64,000 nucleotides of DNA from Galeopsis tetrahit (Eukaryota > Streptophyta > Magnoliopsida > Lamiales > Lamiaceae), in the NCBI GenBank assembly GCA_963675135.1, contig OY776119.1, positions 620,001 through 684,000 on the forward strand, given 5' to 3'. The position numbers and the translations under genes are program-made. The notes below the pieces were generated by a model, which made no database searches, had not been told where the DNA came from, and saw only the letters and a list, made by a program, of their open reading frames with translations. Below, piece by piece: positions 34,581 through 46,411 of the stretch (the stretch's first letter is position 1; every line of letters begins with the position of its first letter).

Positions 34581-34818
34581 TGTAGAAAATTGACGCAAGC
34601 ACTCGAAGAACACATAATGAAAACAAGAGAAAAGTAGATGTATTCAGTTCAATTAATTCTCATCTGGAAAAACTGAATTACAAAGGTAGAGATACCTTAT
34701 TTATACCCCAGAGTGGCAGATACCAAATGCAAGCTAAAATGTATAAAACGTGAAGTAAAAGTGGGAATAAGAAAAGCACGACTTATCCCACAGTAATGAA
34801 AGTACGATTTATTCAACA
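34581..34818 (-). repeat. Copia 3' LTR (238 bp)
   Basis: Runs TGTAGA...TCAACA on the plus strand. The minus-strand purine tract TTGAGAGGGGGC lies directly upstream of the LTR, right after the pol stop. A TATA-like ATAAATAAGG lies in the LTR. Confidence 0.88.
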
Positions 34819-36301
34819 GCCCCCTCTCAAGTTGGAGCATGGTAGCGATCAGCCAAGCCCAACTTGACAACCATTGCAGAAAACGAGCGACCAGTGAGCA
34901 CCTTGGTGAAGAAATCAGCAAGGTTGCAAGCAGATGCAACATACATGGGCAAAACAAAACCAGATTTGTAAAGATCCCGAATGAGATGACAGTCAATCTA
35001 CAAATGTTTGGTACGTTCGTGGAAGACTGGATTGGTAGTGATGTGAAGAGCAGCCCTGTTGTCACAGTGAAGCGGAAGTGGCAGCGGCACGGAAACACGG
35101 AAATCATGAAGAATATTAACCACCCAACGAAGTTCACACGCAGTAGAAGCCAAAGCACGGTATTCAGCCTCAGCCGAAGAACGAGACACCGTGGTTTGCT
35201 TCTTGCTCTTCCAAGCAATAAGAGAGTCCCCGAGAAACACGCAATAACCAGTAATGGAGCGACGCGTATCCTTGCAAGCAGCCCAATCGGCGTCGGAATA
35301 AGCATGGATAACGGATGAACCACCAGCCCGAAAAACGAGACCCAAGCTGGGTGTCCCCTTCAAGTAACGCAGGACATGAAGCGCTGCATCCCAGTGTGGG
35401 GAACGTGGAGAATGAACAAATTGACTGAGTTGTTGAACGGCATACGTGACATCGGGACGAGTCATGGTGAGATACAACAAACAACCAATGAGTCTTCGAT
35501 ATTTGTCCGGATGATCAAGAAGGACCCCATCGTCCAAGGAAAGAGAAACTCCATGAGGAAGAGGTATAGGAGCAGGCTTGCAGCCTTGCATCCCTGTATC
35601 AGCCAAAATATCCAATATATACTTCCTTTGACAAAGGAAAAGACCAGCTGAATCGCGCGTAATCTCGATGCCAAGGAAAAACTTAGCCAAATGTAAATCT
35701 TTAATTGTAAACTTAGCATCAAGAAAATGTTTCAGCTTACTAATTAAAGAAGGAGAAGAACTTGTGATCAGCACATCATCCACGTAAACAAGCATTGCCA
35801 AGAAACCATCAGCACAAGTCATAGTAAATAGACAATTATCAAACTTCGACTGAAGGAGTCCAAAATTAGAAAGTGTGGCGCAAAGCTCATTGTTCCACTC
35901 ACGCGAAGCCTGCTTAAGACCGTACAAACTCCGTTTGAGTTTACAAACTTGACCATCCAATGCCTTATCATAGCCCGGAGGGACAGTCATGTAGACTTCC
36001 TCCGAAAGATAGCCATGAAGAAACGCGTTATTCACGTCAAGTTGGTGCAATTCCCACCCATTAGAAGCAGCAACAGTCATCAATATACGCACGTAACTTG
36101 CGTAGCCACCGGAGAAAAACAGTCAAAATAATCCACTCCCTCAACTTGACTATAACCCTTAGCCACAAGGCGCGCCTTATAACGTTCCACACTACCATCG
36201 GGGTTTCGTTTGATCTTGTAAACCCATTTACAACCAATCGCCTTCTTACCAGGGGGAAGAGAGACCAAATCCCATGTATGATTAGCTTCCAGGGCCAACA
36301 T
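34819..36301 (-). pseudogene. Copia reverse transcriptase-RNase H, 5'-truncated
   Basis: The minus-strand pol 3' half of a Copia element. In order: CKWVYKIKRNPDGSVERYKA, then a frameshift near 36095-36105, ASNGWELHQLDVNNAFLHG, the catalytic YVDDVLI, FLGIEITRDS, and RNase H (SDADWAACKDTRRSITGY, SRSSAEAEYRALA). One in-frame TAG at 34995-34997 replaces the Glu codon of a HLEIDCHL-type motif; the frame then stays open to the purine tract. Gag, protease, integrase and the 5' LTR are missing; the element breaks off at 36301 into WSD spacer. Otherwise it is well preserved, hence fairly young. Confidence 0.9.
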
Positions 36302-36540
36302 AAAAATTGAACTACTATTATTTTAGAAAATTCAGCTCTCCACAACTTTTATAAGCTAAGGTGGCGTGGGCTTTTTGGTCGCAATTTGGGCCTTCCTGGC
36401 CTAGCCCTTAAGCTACCTAATTGGACCTTGGCCAGATCTTAATATTTGGCCCAACACCTCAATGAGCCCAAACCTCACATTCCATTAACCTAAGTGTTGA
36501 TACCATAAACATGAAAAATATTACTGCGATTATTACCCTA
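36302..36540. repeat. WSD-cluster spacer module
   Basis: Nearly identical to 25978-26210 (TGAACTACTATTATTTTAG; GTGGGCTTTTTGGTCGC). It is normally found downstream of a WSD gene, so the deletion that removed exons 2-7 of copy 4 runs from the Copia break to here. Confidence 0.8.
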
Positions 36541-37640
36541 CTATTATCATCTGAAATAAATTTTTTTAATAGAATAGTTAATAAAACAATTTTTTTTTTT
36601 AAAATTAGATATGATTAATAAAACAAAATACATGTGGCTTCACCTGGACCACCTTACTGATAGCATGTATGTATGACCACAATTTGAATAGCTAACATAC
36701 ATTAATATTTTGCGAAATTGATGAATGTAACTGAGTGCACGCAACTGATCGATAATTTAATTAAGTAACATACGCATAAATAAATATATATTTTTTAATT
36801 TTAATACTAAAAATATATGAGCTAGCTAACATTTTATTGGTATACCTTCTCGATTTAGTCTCTCAATATTAAAAAACTATTAAATTTTTACCCTAGTTCG
36901 TTCAAAATTAAAACAATGTCATTTTGTCAAGCCATATTTGGATATGGTTTATCATGTATGTATCTAGTCATGCTGGAATTATTATTATATATAGTATGAC
37001 ATGCACATGCTCTCCCATATGTAATGTTGTCTTGTGTCACACTCAATTTCTATTTCTAGTACTCCTAATTAATTATACGTCTTTCCCCATAATATATATC
37101 TACATGTTACAATTTTTGTCGGGTTCCCATAATTTTTAACCACATGTGATAAAAGCATAAGTGAAACGACTTTGGTTTGATGTATCGGGCAAAAAATGGA
37201 TGTAAATTAACCAATTTACTAAATTATATGGGACGCAAATGAATTTTTTTTCTTTTTTGGAACGTTTTAAAAACAGGCTAGTAAATGTTACGGGATGTAA
37301 ATAATTTTTTTCTCCTCTTCAGTATTCTTTCATGTATTTACACTCACTCTAATTTATATATGTACTATCGTAATAATTCATGAATAAATAAATTATTTTG
37401 TATATAAGATTAGCAAAATTAATAACTAATGTTTCGTTGTATGTTTTAATCATCAAATAATAAATGTATGGTGGTGGTTTAAAAACACAACTTAATAAAC
37501 AACGCGAAAAAAATTTCTAAAATTTAATCAACATGACTCAAGAGTAATTAATTTTTAATTTAAAAGATATGATGTTGCAAAATATGACTTATTTTTAAAA
37601 AGGAAAAAAATTAGGTGCAGACACGCCAATTACTATATAT
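36541..37640 (+). promoter_or_regulatory. Duplicated upstream region of WSD copy 5
   Basis: The third copy of the region also present at 27745-28910 plus 30781-31050 and, inverted, at 31480-32060. It lacks the MITE and MULE insertions, so it shows the ancestral state. It ends in TACTATATATATGTG, a possible TATA element about 50 bases before the ATG. Regulatory content beyond that is not readable by eye. Confidence 0.6.
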
Positions 37641-37685
37641 ATGTGTATAATCATGGGCTCATTCACTCATAAAACAAAATTATCG

Positions 37686-40600
37686 ATGAAAATTAATACT
37701 AATAACAAAAAAATGGCGAATGAAGAAGAAGGAGAGCCAGCTAGCCCTGGTGCCCGAATGCTGCAAGCAAAAGAAGTCGATATGTGTATAATGGCAACGT
37801 TTGGTTTCAACACAACGATCGATCCCATTTTATACAAGAAGTGCATCGAGCAAACTCTCCTCAAGCATCCTCGTTTCTCGTGCATCCTCGTAAGTCAAAC
37901 AATTGTTTTTATTGACACTGTTTTGTGTAAACCAGTTTTACGGTACAATCGGTTTGCATTTTGTATTTATTTTATATAATATTATAAGTTGTTTCATTAA
38001 ATAATTGTGAAACAATTGCATAGTTAATCATGTTTACATATTTCTGACCTTTTTTTTTATTTCAGGTCTAATTGCACTAAACTCACCAAACCATCACCAA
38101 AATAATAGTATATATATATTTTTTTTTCACCAAACTATTAGCTTTTTATACATAAACCACCAACTATTTTTTCATATCAAATTTCTCCCGATCTAAGACA
38201 TTTTCATTGTATATGATCTTTGAATTGAGTGGGGAAGAAATAGTTAGGTTATGTTGGATGTAGGGATTTGATTTGAGGAGGCATTTTAAATGAGAGGAGT
38301 TAAAAATAGATGGATTTCAAATTACATGGTTTTAGGGAGGATTTGAAATCTCTCTCAATTTTATTTGAGAAAAAGGTTAAAAATTTTATTTCTCAAAAAA
38401 ACGATTATCCCCTAAGGGAAAACGCCAACCAAATCCGACTCATACAAGTATATGACTCGTCACTACTATTACTCCTCCTTCTACCAACTTCTATTCTCTT
38501 ACCACTTTGAGTGTCTAACCTATCTAGTCCCCTTAAACTTTCAATGGATTCCAGCAATGCAATGGGAGGCTCCTCAACTTCACCCATACGGGCATGATGC
38601 TAATTTCACATTCACTAAAGTCAAATCCGATTGGCATCTTCTTTAGCATAAGATTTCTGCCCCAAACAGTCTATGGCCCTCCATTTAGGACGTTGTCCAG
38701 GTCCGTCCCCTTGTCGAAACAAAATAGTAGCCAGCCGCTCTCATGCCGTTTAATTTCATGTGGAACATTCCACGATTTACACAAATTCTTGAGCGCCTCA
38801 AATCCTGGAAAACGCCCAAGAAAATAACCAATCAATACGTTGTCCCACTCTTTGGACACCAAATCGATTGGAATGTACGCCTTATTCGCCGTGGGTTGGA
38901 CGAAATTGAGTTTATACTCCTCCTTCAATACCCTGTTTCCTCTAACATTTGCTGGAATTTTCCCATCCACCCAAGCCTTTCCACGAGATGCCTCTCCCTT
39001 TGAATCTGCATTCATTCCAGCAGCTCCAGTCCGTCGAGACTCCTCCTTATTCCTCCCCCCACTCTCCGATAGATCGTCACAGCGGTTACCAGAATTTAGA
39101 GGGATACTAACCTGGATTCCAGAAACTGCATGACTGTAATTCACACCTTTAATCGGCTGGAGGATAAGATCTTCCAACTTGTCATCATCTTCCATCTCAA
39201 AATCATCGTTGTTGCTGGATTCCTCATCAACTTCATCGGAATGCTCGTCCGAGAACATGCCTGGAAAGTCAAGATCCCCCATTCCATGATTGCGAAGCTC
39301 GTCATCTGCCATACTTCGTACTTCTTCTTGGGACAGAGTTTTCACGCCTCGCGTAGTTGCTTTTTCCACCCCCATTCCTCTTGCGCGTTTGATGGATTTA
39401 CCCATCAAGAACTCCCTTGTAGCCCTTTTCAACGGTGGATTTTGGCTTACAACCGCCTCTCCAACCTCCTTGCCTTTCTTTGCCACCTTCAACCGCCCCA
39501 TTTCTGGTTATAACTGCTCCCTAACTGGACAAAGCTCCAAGAAACAGCTGTAGACCTCCTAATAACCGCACATTAACTACCAAAACTGCCTAGTTTTCTC
39601 CAGGATTTGAAGCTCAAATCGAAGAACCCTAGATTCTGGAATTAATATGCAATCTAAACACGAATTGAACGCTAAATCTGGAATAAGATTGGAAATGTGC
39701 AGATTTTCAACTCAAGAAAACAGTTATGCTTTTTTGGAGAAACTCTCTCCCAACCTTAGGTTTCATTTTTAATCTCTCTCAATTTTAACTAAAAGTGTGT
39801 GCACACAAATCTAAGTATTTGAAATCCATTTATAATCCAAACATGTAGAATGGATTTGGACTGTGGATTTCAAATCCATAAGCCCAAATCCACCCAACCA
39901 AATGGAGCCTTAGTGAATTGGGGCAGAATGAGAAAATATCAATTTTAGTCCTGTTATTAAGGCCGACTCCAACTTTAGTTATGTAACTTTACACTTTTTC
40001 AATTGAAGTCCTGAATGTATAATTTTTGTCCTTTAACTTGCACTTTCTCAATTTTATTTCTATGGGTATCGATTTTAGGAGAAAAACAAAATTATTTACG
40101 GCCCATAATTTTCACCTTTTTGAATAACGTCCTAAAAATATAAAAATTTAATTTACGTCCCATAATTTAGTAACTTGATTAATTTGCGCCCAATTTTTGC
40201 TAGTGACACAAAAACAATATCATTTCACTCACACTTTTGTCACGTATGCATAAAAGTTATGAATAATCGCCGGAAATCAGAATGTGGCCGATCTTGACTT
40301 GTATAGCGTGGAAATAAAATGACCATGTATATTAAAATAAAAGATTACAAGTCACTATTTACAATTTGCGGAATAAAGAAGAATTAGGTAAATTAACCAA
40401 GTGACGAAATTATGGGACGTAAATAATTTTTTCTTAAAAAAGGTTAAAGTTACGGTACGTAAATATTTTTTTCTCGTTAGTGGATGTAAAAAGACAAAAA
40501 ATTATACGTATATTAACCAGTTTAAGAAATTATGGGATATAAATGAATTTTGATCTTTTTTTGGGACGTTTTTAAAAAAAAATGAAAGTTACGAGACCTA

Positions 40601-42888
40601 AAACAGAGCAATTTCTAAGTTACATGACTGAAATTCATACTTTCATGACTACAATTGAAAACATGTAAAGTTACAGGACTAAAGTTGGACAAGGCGTAAG
40701 CTATATGACTAAATTTGATATTTTCTCTTGCAGCATGTTTGGCGAAAATACTGCCTTGTTTAAAATTACATGTGACTTACATCTAAAAAAATCGAAAGAA
40801 ATTTGTTTTATCAGTGCATGATACTTACTAATTAACATACATGTTTTTATTTGAACAAGGTCGAGAAGAAGGGGAAAAGTTGGTGGAAACGAACACAAGT
40901 GGATCTCGACAACCACATTTTTGTTCCTCATTTAGATCCTGATATGGAACACTCTGATGAACTTGTCGAGGACTTCACATCGAACCTGTCGAAAATACCA
41001 CTGGATATGACAAAGCCACCCTGGGAATTCCACATCCTCAATGTAAAAACATCAGACGCAAATGCCACTGCCGTATTCAAACTTCATCATTCACTGGGAG
41101 ATGGAGTGTCTCTCATGTCTGGGATGCTTGCGTGTTCTAGAAAAATATCTGATCCTGAGTCTTTGCCTGTTATACCCTTGTCTAACAAACAAAAGCATGT
41201 TTCTGATAGGGGGTTTATGATAAGGTTTTTTATCTTGGTTTGGAATATCCTTTGGGTTATTTTCTACACTTTTGTTGATATTACAATGAATATTGCGACG
41301 ATTATGTTCTTCAAAGACGGAGGGACTCCGATTAAAGCAAGTGAAGGAGCCGAGCTTAGTTATAAGAGATTCGTTCACCGGATTGTTAATCTTGATGATG
41401 TTAAGCTTGTCAAGAGAGCCATGAATGTGGTATGTTCTAAAACCTTCATGAGTATATATGAGAATTAATGCATGACATTGAAAACGAGTTATTTGAGCTT
41501 GGTTCGATGCATGTAGATATCAAACAAGCTCGAATGATATTTTTATGTTTGGTAAAGTCTGAACCTCGGCTCCAGATCGGCAAGTAAAATAATTTTTAAA
41601 TGTCAAACAACTCGAGTTCGACTCTGTCGCTGGATCTATTAAATCTCATTTAATATATCTTGATTAAATATCAAACGAGATCAGACATAAAACTCAATAT
41701 TGTACTTTGTTAAATATGGTTAATTTTGTACCAAAATTTACATTAGAGTGGTTTGATTTTTGTTAGTGATTTTCAATTTACTTTATATAGAATGTATAAA
41801 CTTAATTTTCCTAACATTTTTAAATATATATGTTTGAAGAGCATTAATGATGTTTTAGTTGGAGTCACTGAAGCTGGTCTCACTCGCTATCTCAAAACAA
41901 GATACGGTAAATTATTTAATCGCCTTATTATTATTATTATTATTATTATTTTCAATTCTTGAAATTATTTATTTATATATATTGACCACCGCAGAAAAAG
42001 ATGGAGAAAATATTATTGGTAAGAAACCACGACTTAGATCAACTGTCGCGTTTAACCTAAGACCAACACCAACAATTGAGGTAATTTCTTTCATTTTTAA
42101 TAATTAAGGGATTTTTTTTTATCAGATACTTAATTGTTTAATTAATATATACAGAATATTTTTGAGATGATGGAGAAGGGGGAGTTAAATGGCATGTGGG
42201 GAAATGCATTTGGCTTTCTTCTTCTTCCCTTCACCATTTCTCCGCAAGACGATGTCTTAAGTCACATTCGTCGAGCAAAATCGAACATGGATCGAAAGAA
42301 ACTCTCACTCGGACACAATTTTTTTTCCATTGCAACCAAGATAGTAATCTCCTTGTTTGGAACCAAGGTACGTACCAACTACCAATTCATCTATATATGC
42401 TGTATATAATTTGTGAGGCTACTGAAATGACTCTAATACCCTTGTTACGAAAAATGCTGACAGTCAGCAGCTAAGATGCTGAGGGCAATGCTTCAGAATG
42501 CGACTTTGACTTTCTCGAACGTAATGGGCCCACAAGATGAGGTCCTATTGTTTGGACACCATTTAGTTTACATTGCACCTTCTCTCTATAATGTTCCGCA
42601 AGTAAGTCCAACCATATGCCATTTTATTAATTAATTATTTTTAATATTCCAATTGTTTAATTAATTAATTATTTTTAATTTTCCAAATATTTAATTAATT
42701 ATATTTTGATGCAGTCACTGATCGTCCATTACCAAAGCTATGCTGGCAAGCTTATAATTTCGATTGGTGTTGATGAAAAATTGATCCCAAATCCTCGTCA
42801 ACTCTGCGATGATCTGGTCAACTCTCTTGGAGATATTAAGGAAGCTGTAATAAAAACTGGGTTTCTCAACGATGGTCATAACGAGTGA
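37686..42888 (+). CDS. WSD1-like O-acyltransferase, copy 5 (intact)
   Basis: Wax ester synthase/diacylglycerol acyltransferase family enzyme. Exons: 37686-37889, 40860-41429, 41840-41906, 41995-42080, 42155-42367, 42464-42601 and 42715-42888. All junctions are GT-AG with the same phases as copies 1 and 6, giving 483 residues with no stop. The active site HHSLGDG is at residues 144-150. A hydrophobic stretch in exon 2 (FFILVWNILWVIFYTFVDI) is the probable membrane anchor. VAFNLRPTPTIE and NVMGPQDEV mark the C-terminal domain. Start: ATG 37686, conserved among paralogues; 37713 (MANEEEGEP) is an alternative. Intron 1 has grown to about 3 kb by insertions, including a TIR element with L1 sequence, which may affect splicing. 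Its near neighbours are broken copies and the CACTA element. Confidence 0.92.
38241..39910. mobile_element. TIR element carrying L1 sequence, in intron 1
   Basis: Inverted, diverged ends: GGTTATGTTGGATGTAGGG at the left and CCCAAATCCACCCAACCAAA at the right, with repeated GGATTTCAAAT-type sequence just inside. TGAATTG occurs on both sides and may be a short target duplication. Intron 1 of copy 6 lacks the insertion. The interior is mostly LINE ORF1. The superfamily (hAT or Harbinger) is uncertain. Confidence 0.5.
38410..39501 (-). pseudogene. L1-type LINE ORF1 (DUF4283) fragment
   Basis: A minus-strand frame from the ATG at 39501, open for 276 codons: a basic N-terminus, an acidic stretch (DEESSNNDDFEMEDDD), then a DUF4283-type domain (WDNVLIGYFLGRFPG...VLNGGP). 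A TAG replaces the Trp expected after GGP. The same frame continues (WGRNLMLKKMPIGFDFSE, VWVKLRSLPLHCW) before more stops. No zinc knuckle, ORF2 endonuclease or reverse transcriptase follows. Because the 5' part is kept and the 3' part lost, the reverse of normal LINE truncation, capture or later deletion is likely. Confidence 0.75.
39911..40720. other. Intron 1 repeats, no gene
   Basis: AT-rich sequence with the ACGTCCCATAATT repeat. 40230-40720 matches 33914-34420 in copy 4, so it belonged to intron 1 before duplication. Confidence 0.65.
41928..41952. repeat. ATT trinucleotide microsatellite
   Basis: Run of TTA/ATT units in intron 3 of WSD copy 5; shorter in the other copies. Confidence 0.8.
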
Positions 42889-43109
42889 CAGAAATATTTA
42901 TTATAAGATTAATATTTGAAGATAAGTTTTTATATATGGCAAGTGTGTATGCATGTATAATTAAATAAATATTGGTTTTCAGCAAGATTTTATATATTAT
43001 AGGTTTGCAAGGTATTATTGGCTTGATGTAATGATGTGTTGTCTACATTAAATAAATCGTCTTTTGAAGTATTATTATGGTTAATTAATTAATTTAAAGT
43101 ATTTGGTTG

Positions 43110-43275
43110 TCGTGAATTTCCTTATTTCCGTGATTATGCGCAGCACAAGTTGACTCCTCGTAGTCAACCTTGTATTTTTCTTGGCTATAGTAATAGTACT
43201 CATAAGTGTTTTGACCTTATCACTTCCCACACTTTTTCCGGATGACAAGATAGCTCCATCTGCGGGCTAATATAT
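43110..43275 (+). pseudogene. Fossil Copia integrase C-terminal piece
   Basis: Best preserved of three copies: FRDYAQHKLTPRSQPCIFLG, then YSNSTHKCFDLITSHTF, followed by stops. Passenger in the WSD downstream spacer. Confidence 0.8.
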
Positions 43276-43565
43276 GAATAGTGCCCCAACAAGTCTAACA
43301 AGGTCTCCTTAGTGAAGTGACGCTCCTATGAGATCACCTGTTTCAATTTTGGTGTTTTATATCTTATTAATCCACTATATGGATGATTGACATGTGTCAT
43401 ATTAAAAAGAAAAGAATTTTTATTAATAGAGTCATTATCACAACTCATTCAACAAATTGCAACACCCACTTCAAATTTTGTCTAATTGCTTCATTTTGAA
43501 TACAAAAAACCATAATTATCCTTATTCATACAAATTCATACAAACATACAAACTAAATCCTGAAA

Positions 43566-43843
43566 CCGAATCGTACATCTTCTCCTTCCCAATCTCCAAT
43601 TCCGCCGACGAAATCCATCTCGGCACAGCTGTGAATCCCAATATCCGCATCAATATCTCACCGAATCGTACATCTTCTCCTTCCCAATCTCCAATTCCGC
43701 CGACGAAATCCATCTCGGCACAGCTGCGAATCCCAATATCCGCATCAATATCGCGTACGAGTTGCTGTCGTTCCGATCCAATCTCAACTCGCGTCGAATC
43801 GCTTCTTCCGATGGAAGGATCAGAGTGAAGGCCAAGTCTACAG
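43566..43843 (+). pseudogene. Captured exon fragment, unknown host gene
   Basis: An open stretch reads ESYIFSFPISNSADEIHLGT, then ANPNIRINIAYELLSFRSNL, ending KAKST at a good splice donor (ACAG/GTAACA). The first 95 bp are tandemly duplicated; 95 is not a multiple of three, so the two copies are out of frame. I do not recognise the parent gene. It is GC-richer and more codon-like than its surroundings, as expected of captured exon sequence. Confidence 0.5.
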
Positions 43844-44301
43844 GTAACATTTTCATCACCTTTCCCTGAATTCGCCGATTCTGTTACGGATTTTTGATTT
43901 GGGTGGAAATTTTTTTTGATTGAGAGATGTTTGTTAGGTGAAGCATTTAAATAATTTGTGTGATGGTGAATGTAACAGCGACGATTGTGCAAATGATTTT
44001 TACTTTGCATACACACATGTACTGTATCCTGCAATTGCATACTACGATGCATATTATGTTTGACACGATGTATTGTATCCTGCAACTTCATTGGCATATG
44101 CACTATGAAATTCATTAGATGTCTTGATTTTTATGCATCTTTTAGTGCACATTATAATGTGCATACCTACATGCAACTGGCATCAAATGAATTGGGGTAG
44201 AGAAGTTTGGATTGATGGAGAACCTCATGTAAGATTAAGGTAATGCTATATCTTATCAAATGTATGCACAACTTTTTTATGCACATTTCCGTGTATATGC
44301 A

Positions 44302-44612
44302 GAGTGCAGAAATCTCGAAGCTGCAAGTGAAACCAATTAATGTGTATACCTACTTTTTAGGAGAATTTTAAATTTTTGAAATTTCGCGTTTTTCGAAATT
44401 CTCCCTTAATCTATAATTATGGTATTTAGTTGACTTGTGAATTTGAATTATGCCGAGTGCAGAAATCTCGAAGCTGCAAGTGAAACGAATTAATGTGTAT
44501 ACCTACTTTTTAGGAGAATTTTAAATTTTTGGAAGGTGCTGAAATTTCGCGTTTTCGAAATTCTCCCTTAATCTATAATTATGGTATTTAGTTGACTTGT
44601 GAATTTGAATTA
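44302..44612. repeat. 156-bp tandem duplication
   Basis: Two copies of a unit starting GAGTGCAGAAATCTCG (about 44302 and 44456) and ending in GACTTGTGAATTTGAATTA; the second has a small insertion (GGAAGGTGC). Confidence 0.85.
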
Positions 44613-44819
44613 AAAAATCCGAATTGTTTGAAATTAGTAAAAGGGTATAACTGTCTTAGATTTTTCAATTTGATGTTATTAGACAAGAAATTATGTTGTA
44701 TATTTTATTAGACAAAACTAGTAGTGAAATGACCTTATTAATTATTTACCCTAAAAAGAATTAATGTCCTATACTATTAAAAATAATTAACGTCCTATAT
44801 TAAAAATTCAGTAAGCTAG

Positions 44820-45150
44820 GTGATATAAATCGAACCGCTATTATTTTAGAAAATTCAGCTCTCCACAACTTTTATAAGCTAAGGTGGCGTGGGCTTTTTG
44901 GTCACAATTTGGCCCTTAAGCAACCTAATTGGGCCTTGGCCAGATCTTAATATTTGGCCCAAGACCTCAATGAGCCCAAACCTCGCATTCCATTAGCCCA
45001 AGTCATGTTGATACCATAAACATGAAAAACACTGCGATTATCTACTGTAACTTTCTTTTGTAATTAATTGAACGTTTTCATAATCAATAAACAAGTTTTT
45101 TTATTTTTTTCAACTTTTCAAGATTTATCGCGAATGGATTTGGACGTTTA
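44820..45150. repeat. WSD-cluster spacer module
   Basis: Again the GTGGGCTTTTTGGTCAC block and TTGGGCCTTGGCCAGATC, downstream of WSD copy 5; interrupted at 45157 by the CACTA element. Confidence 0.75.
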
Positions 45151-45176
45151 AATGAGCACTACAAAAAACGCGGAGT

Positions 45177-45540
45177 TTGCCGACGGAAGGCTACCGACGG
45201 AATCCATTCTGTCGGTCGGACCGACGGATCGCCGACAGAATTCTCGAATCGACTGACTCCCGACGGAATATAAGATCCGTCGGGACCGGCCGACGGACTT
45301 CCCGACGGAATTTAGTTCCGCAGCCAAACGGTGTCGTTTCGCCTTGCTTGCCGACAGATTTTTTCCGTCGGTCGTTCAAATTTCGACTGCCGACGGAAAT
45401 ATCCGTCGGTAGCCGACCCGCTTTGACTGAAACATTAATATTCGCGTGCTACCGACGGAAATATCCGTCGGTAGCCGCACCGCTTTGACTGACTAATAAA
45501 TATTCGTGTGCTACCGACGGAAATATCCGTCGGTAGCCAA
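45177..45540. repeat. CACTA left subterminal repeats
   Basis: Many short CCGACGGA units, several arranged as palindromes such as CCGACGGAAATATCCGTCGG. In En/Spm-like elements such arrays bind the element's own DNA-binding protein. Confidence 0.85.
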
Positions 45541-45764
45541 ATTTTTTTTTTTTATAAGAACTGCCGAAGAGAGGCAGTTCTTCCCCCATAAGGGAAAAAA
45601 AATTTTTGCTTTCGTCCCCCTCTCCCTGTTCGTCTCCTGTTCGTGGATTTTCTTGTGCGTGGTGCGTGGATTGATCGACAAAGGGCATTACGATTATCTA
45701 CTTCAATTTTCTTCAATTTAAACGGTACGTTTTTTCTTAATTAATTTTAATTAAGTTGTTGTAT

Positions 45765-46256
45765 TATAAATTGCATGTTAATTATTATAAAATTTCATGT
45801 ACGTAGTTGATGAATATATATGTATAATTCATTCAAATATATGTTTTTTATTGGTTAATTGTAATTAATTAATGTATGTTAGTTCAAATATATAATGTAG
45901 TTTTGTTAGTTCGTTTTGATAATTAAACTAGGTTATTATTGTTGATTAAATTAGTAATTATTCTTATAAGTAGAGGTTATAAATTGCATGTTAATTATTA
46001 TAAAATTTCATGTACGTAGTTGATGAATATATATGTATAACTCATTCAAATATATGTTAGTACGTGGATTATATGTTTTTTATTGGTTAATTGTAATTAA
46101 TTAATGTATGTTAGTTCAAATATATAATGTAGTTTTGTTAGTTCGTTTTGATAATTAAACTAGGTTATTATTGTTGATTAAATTAGTAATTATTCTTATA
46201 ATTAAACTAGGTTATTATTGTTGATTAAATTAGTAATTATTCTTATAAGTAGAGGT
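45765..46256. repeat. Tandem duplication in the CACTA 5' region
   Basis: A unit of about 212 bp beginning TTATAAATTGCATGTTAAT is repeated at 45765 and 45977, with a further partial repeat (AAACTAGGTTATTATTG) at the end. Probably leader or intron sequence of the first CACTA gene; non-coding. Confidence 0.8.
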
Positions 46257-46411
46257 GTTGTAAATATAGTAATTATTGTTATTGTTTAAATTAAGTAACG
46301 TGATTTAAATATGGTAAATTATTGATTTCATTAGTAACGTGATTTTGTTATTGATTAAATTAGGAAATTATTGACTTAAATTACTAAAATGTTATTAATT
46401 AAAATAGAAAA

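Larger units (their letters stand above)
43412..44751. mobile_element. Candidate Pack-MULE with a captured exon
   Basis: TAAAAAGAA is duplicated at 43403-43411 and 44752-44760. The ends are inverted repeats sharing TTATTAATA.GAGTCATT/AATTAATAAGGTCATT patterns. The same spacer after copy 2 (about 25880) has no insertion. It carries a coding-like exon fragment at 43566-43843 and a 156-bp tandem duplication at 44302-44612. No transposase. Confidence 0.75.

Noticed and set aside
34839..35318. Plus-strand frame of 159 codons
   Set aside because: Antisense shadow of the well-supported Copia RNase H on the minus strand.
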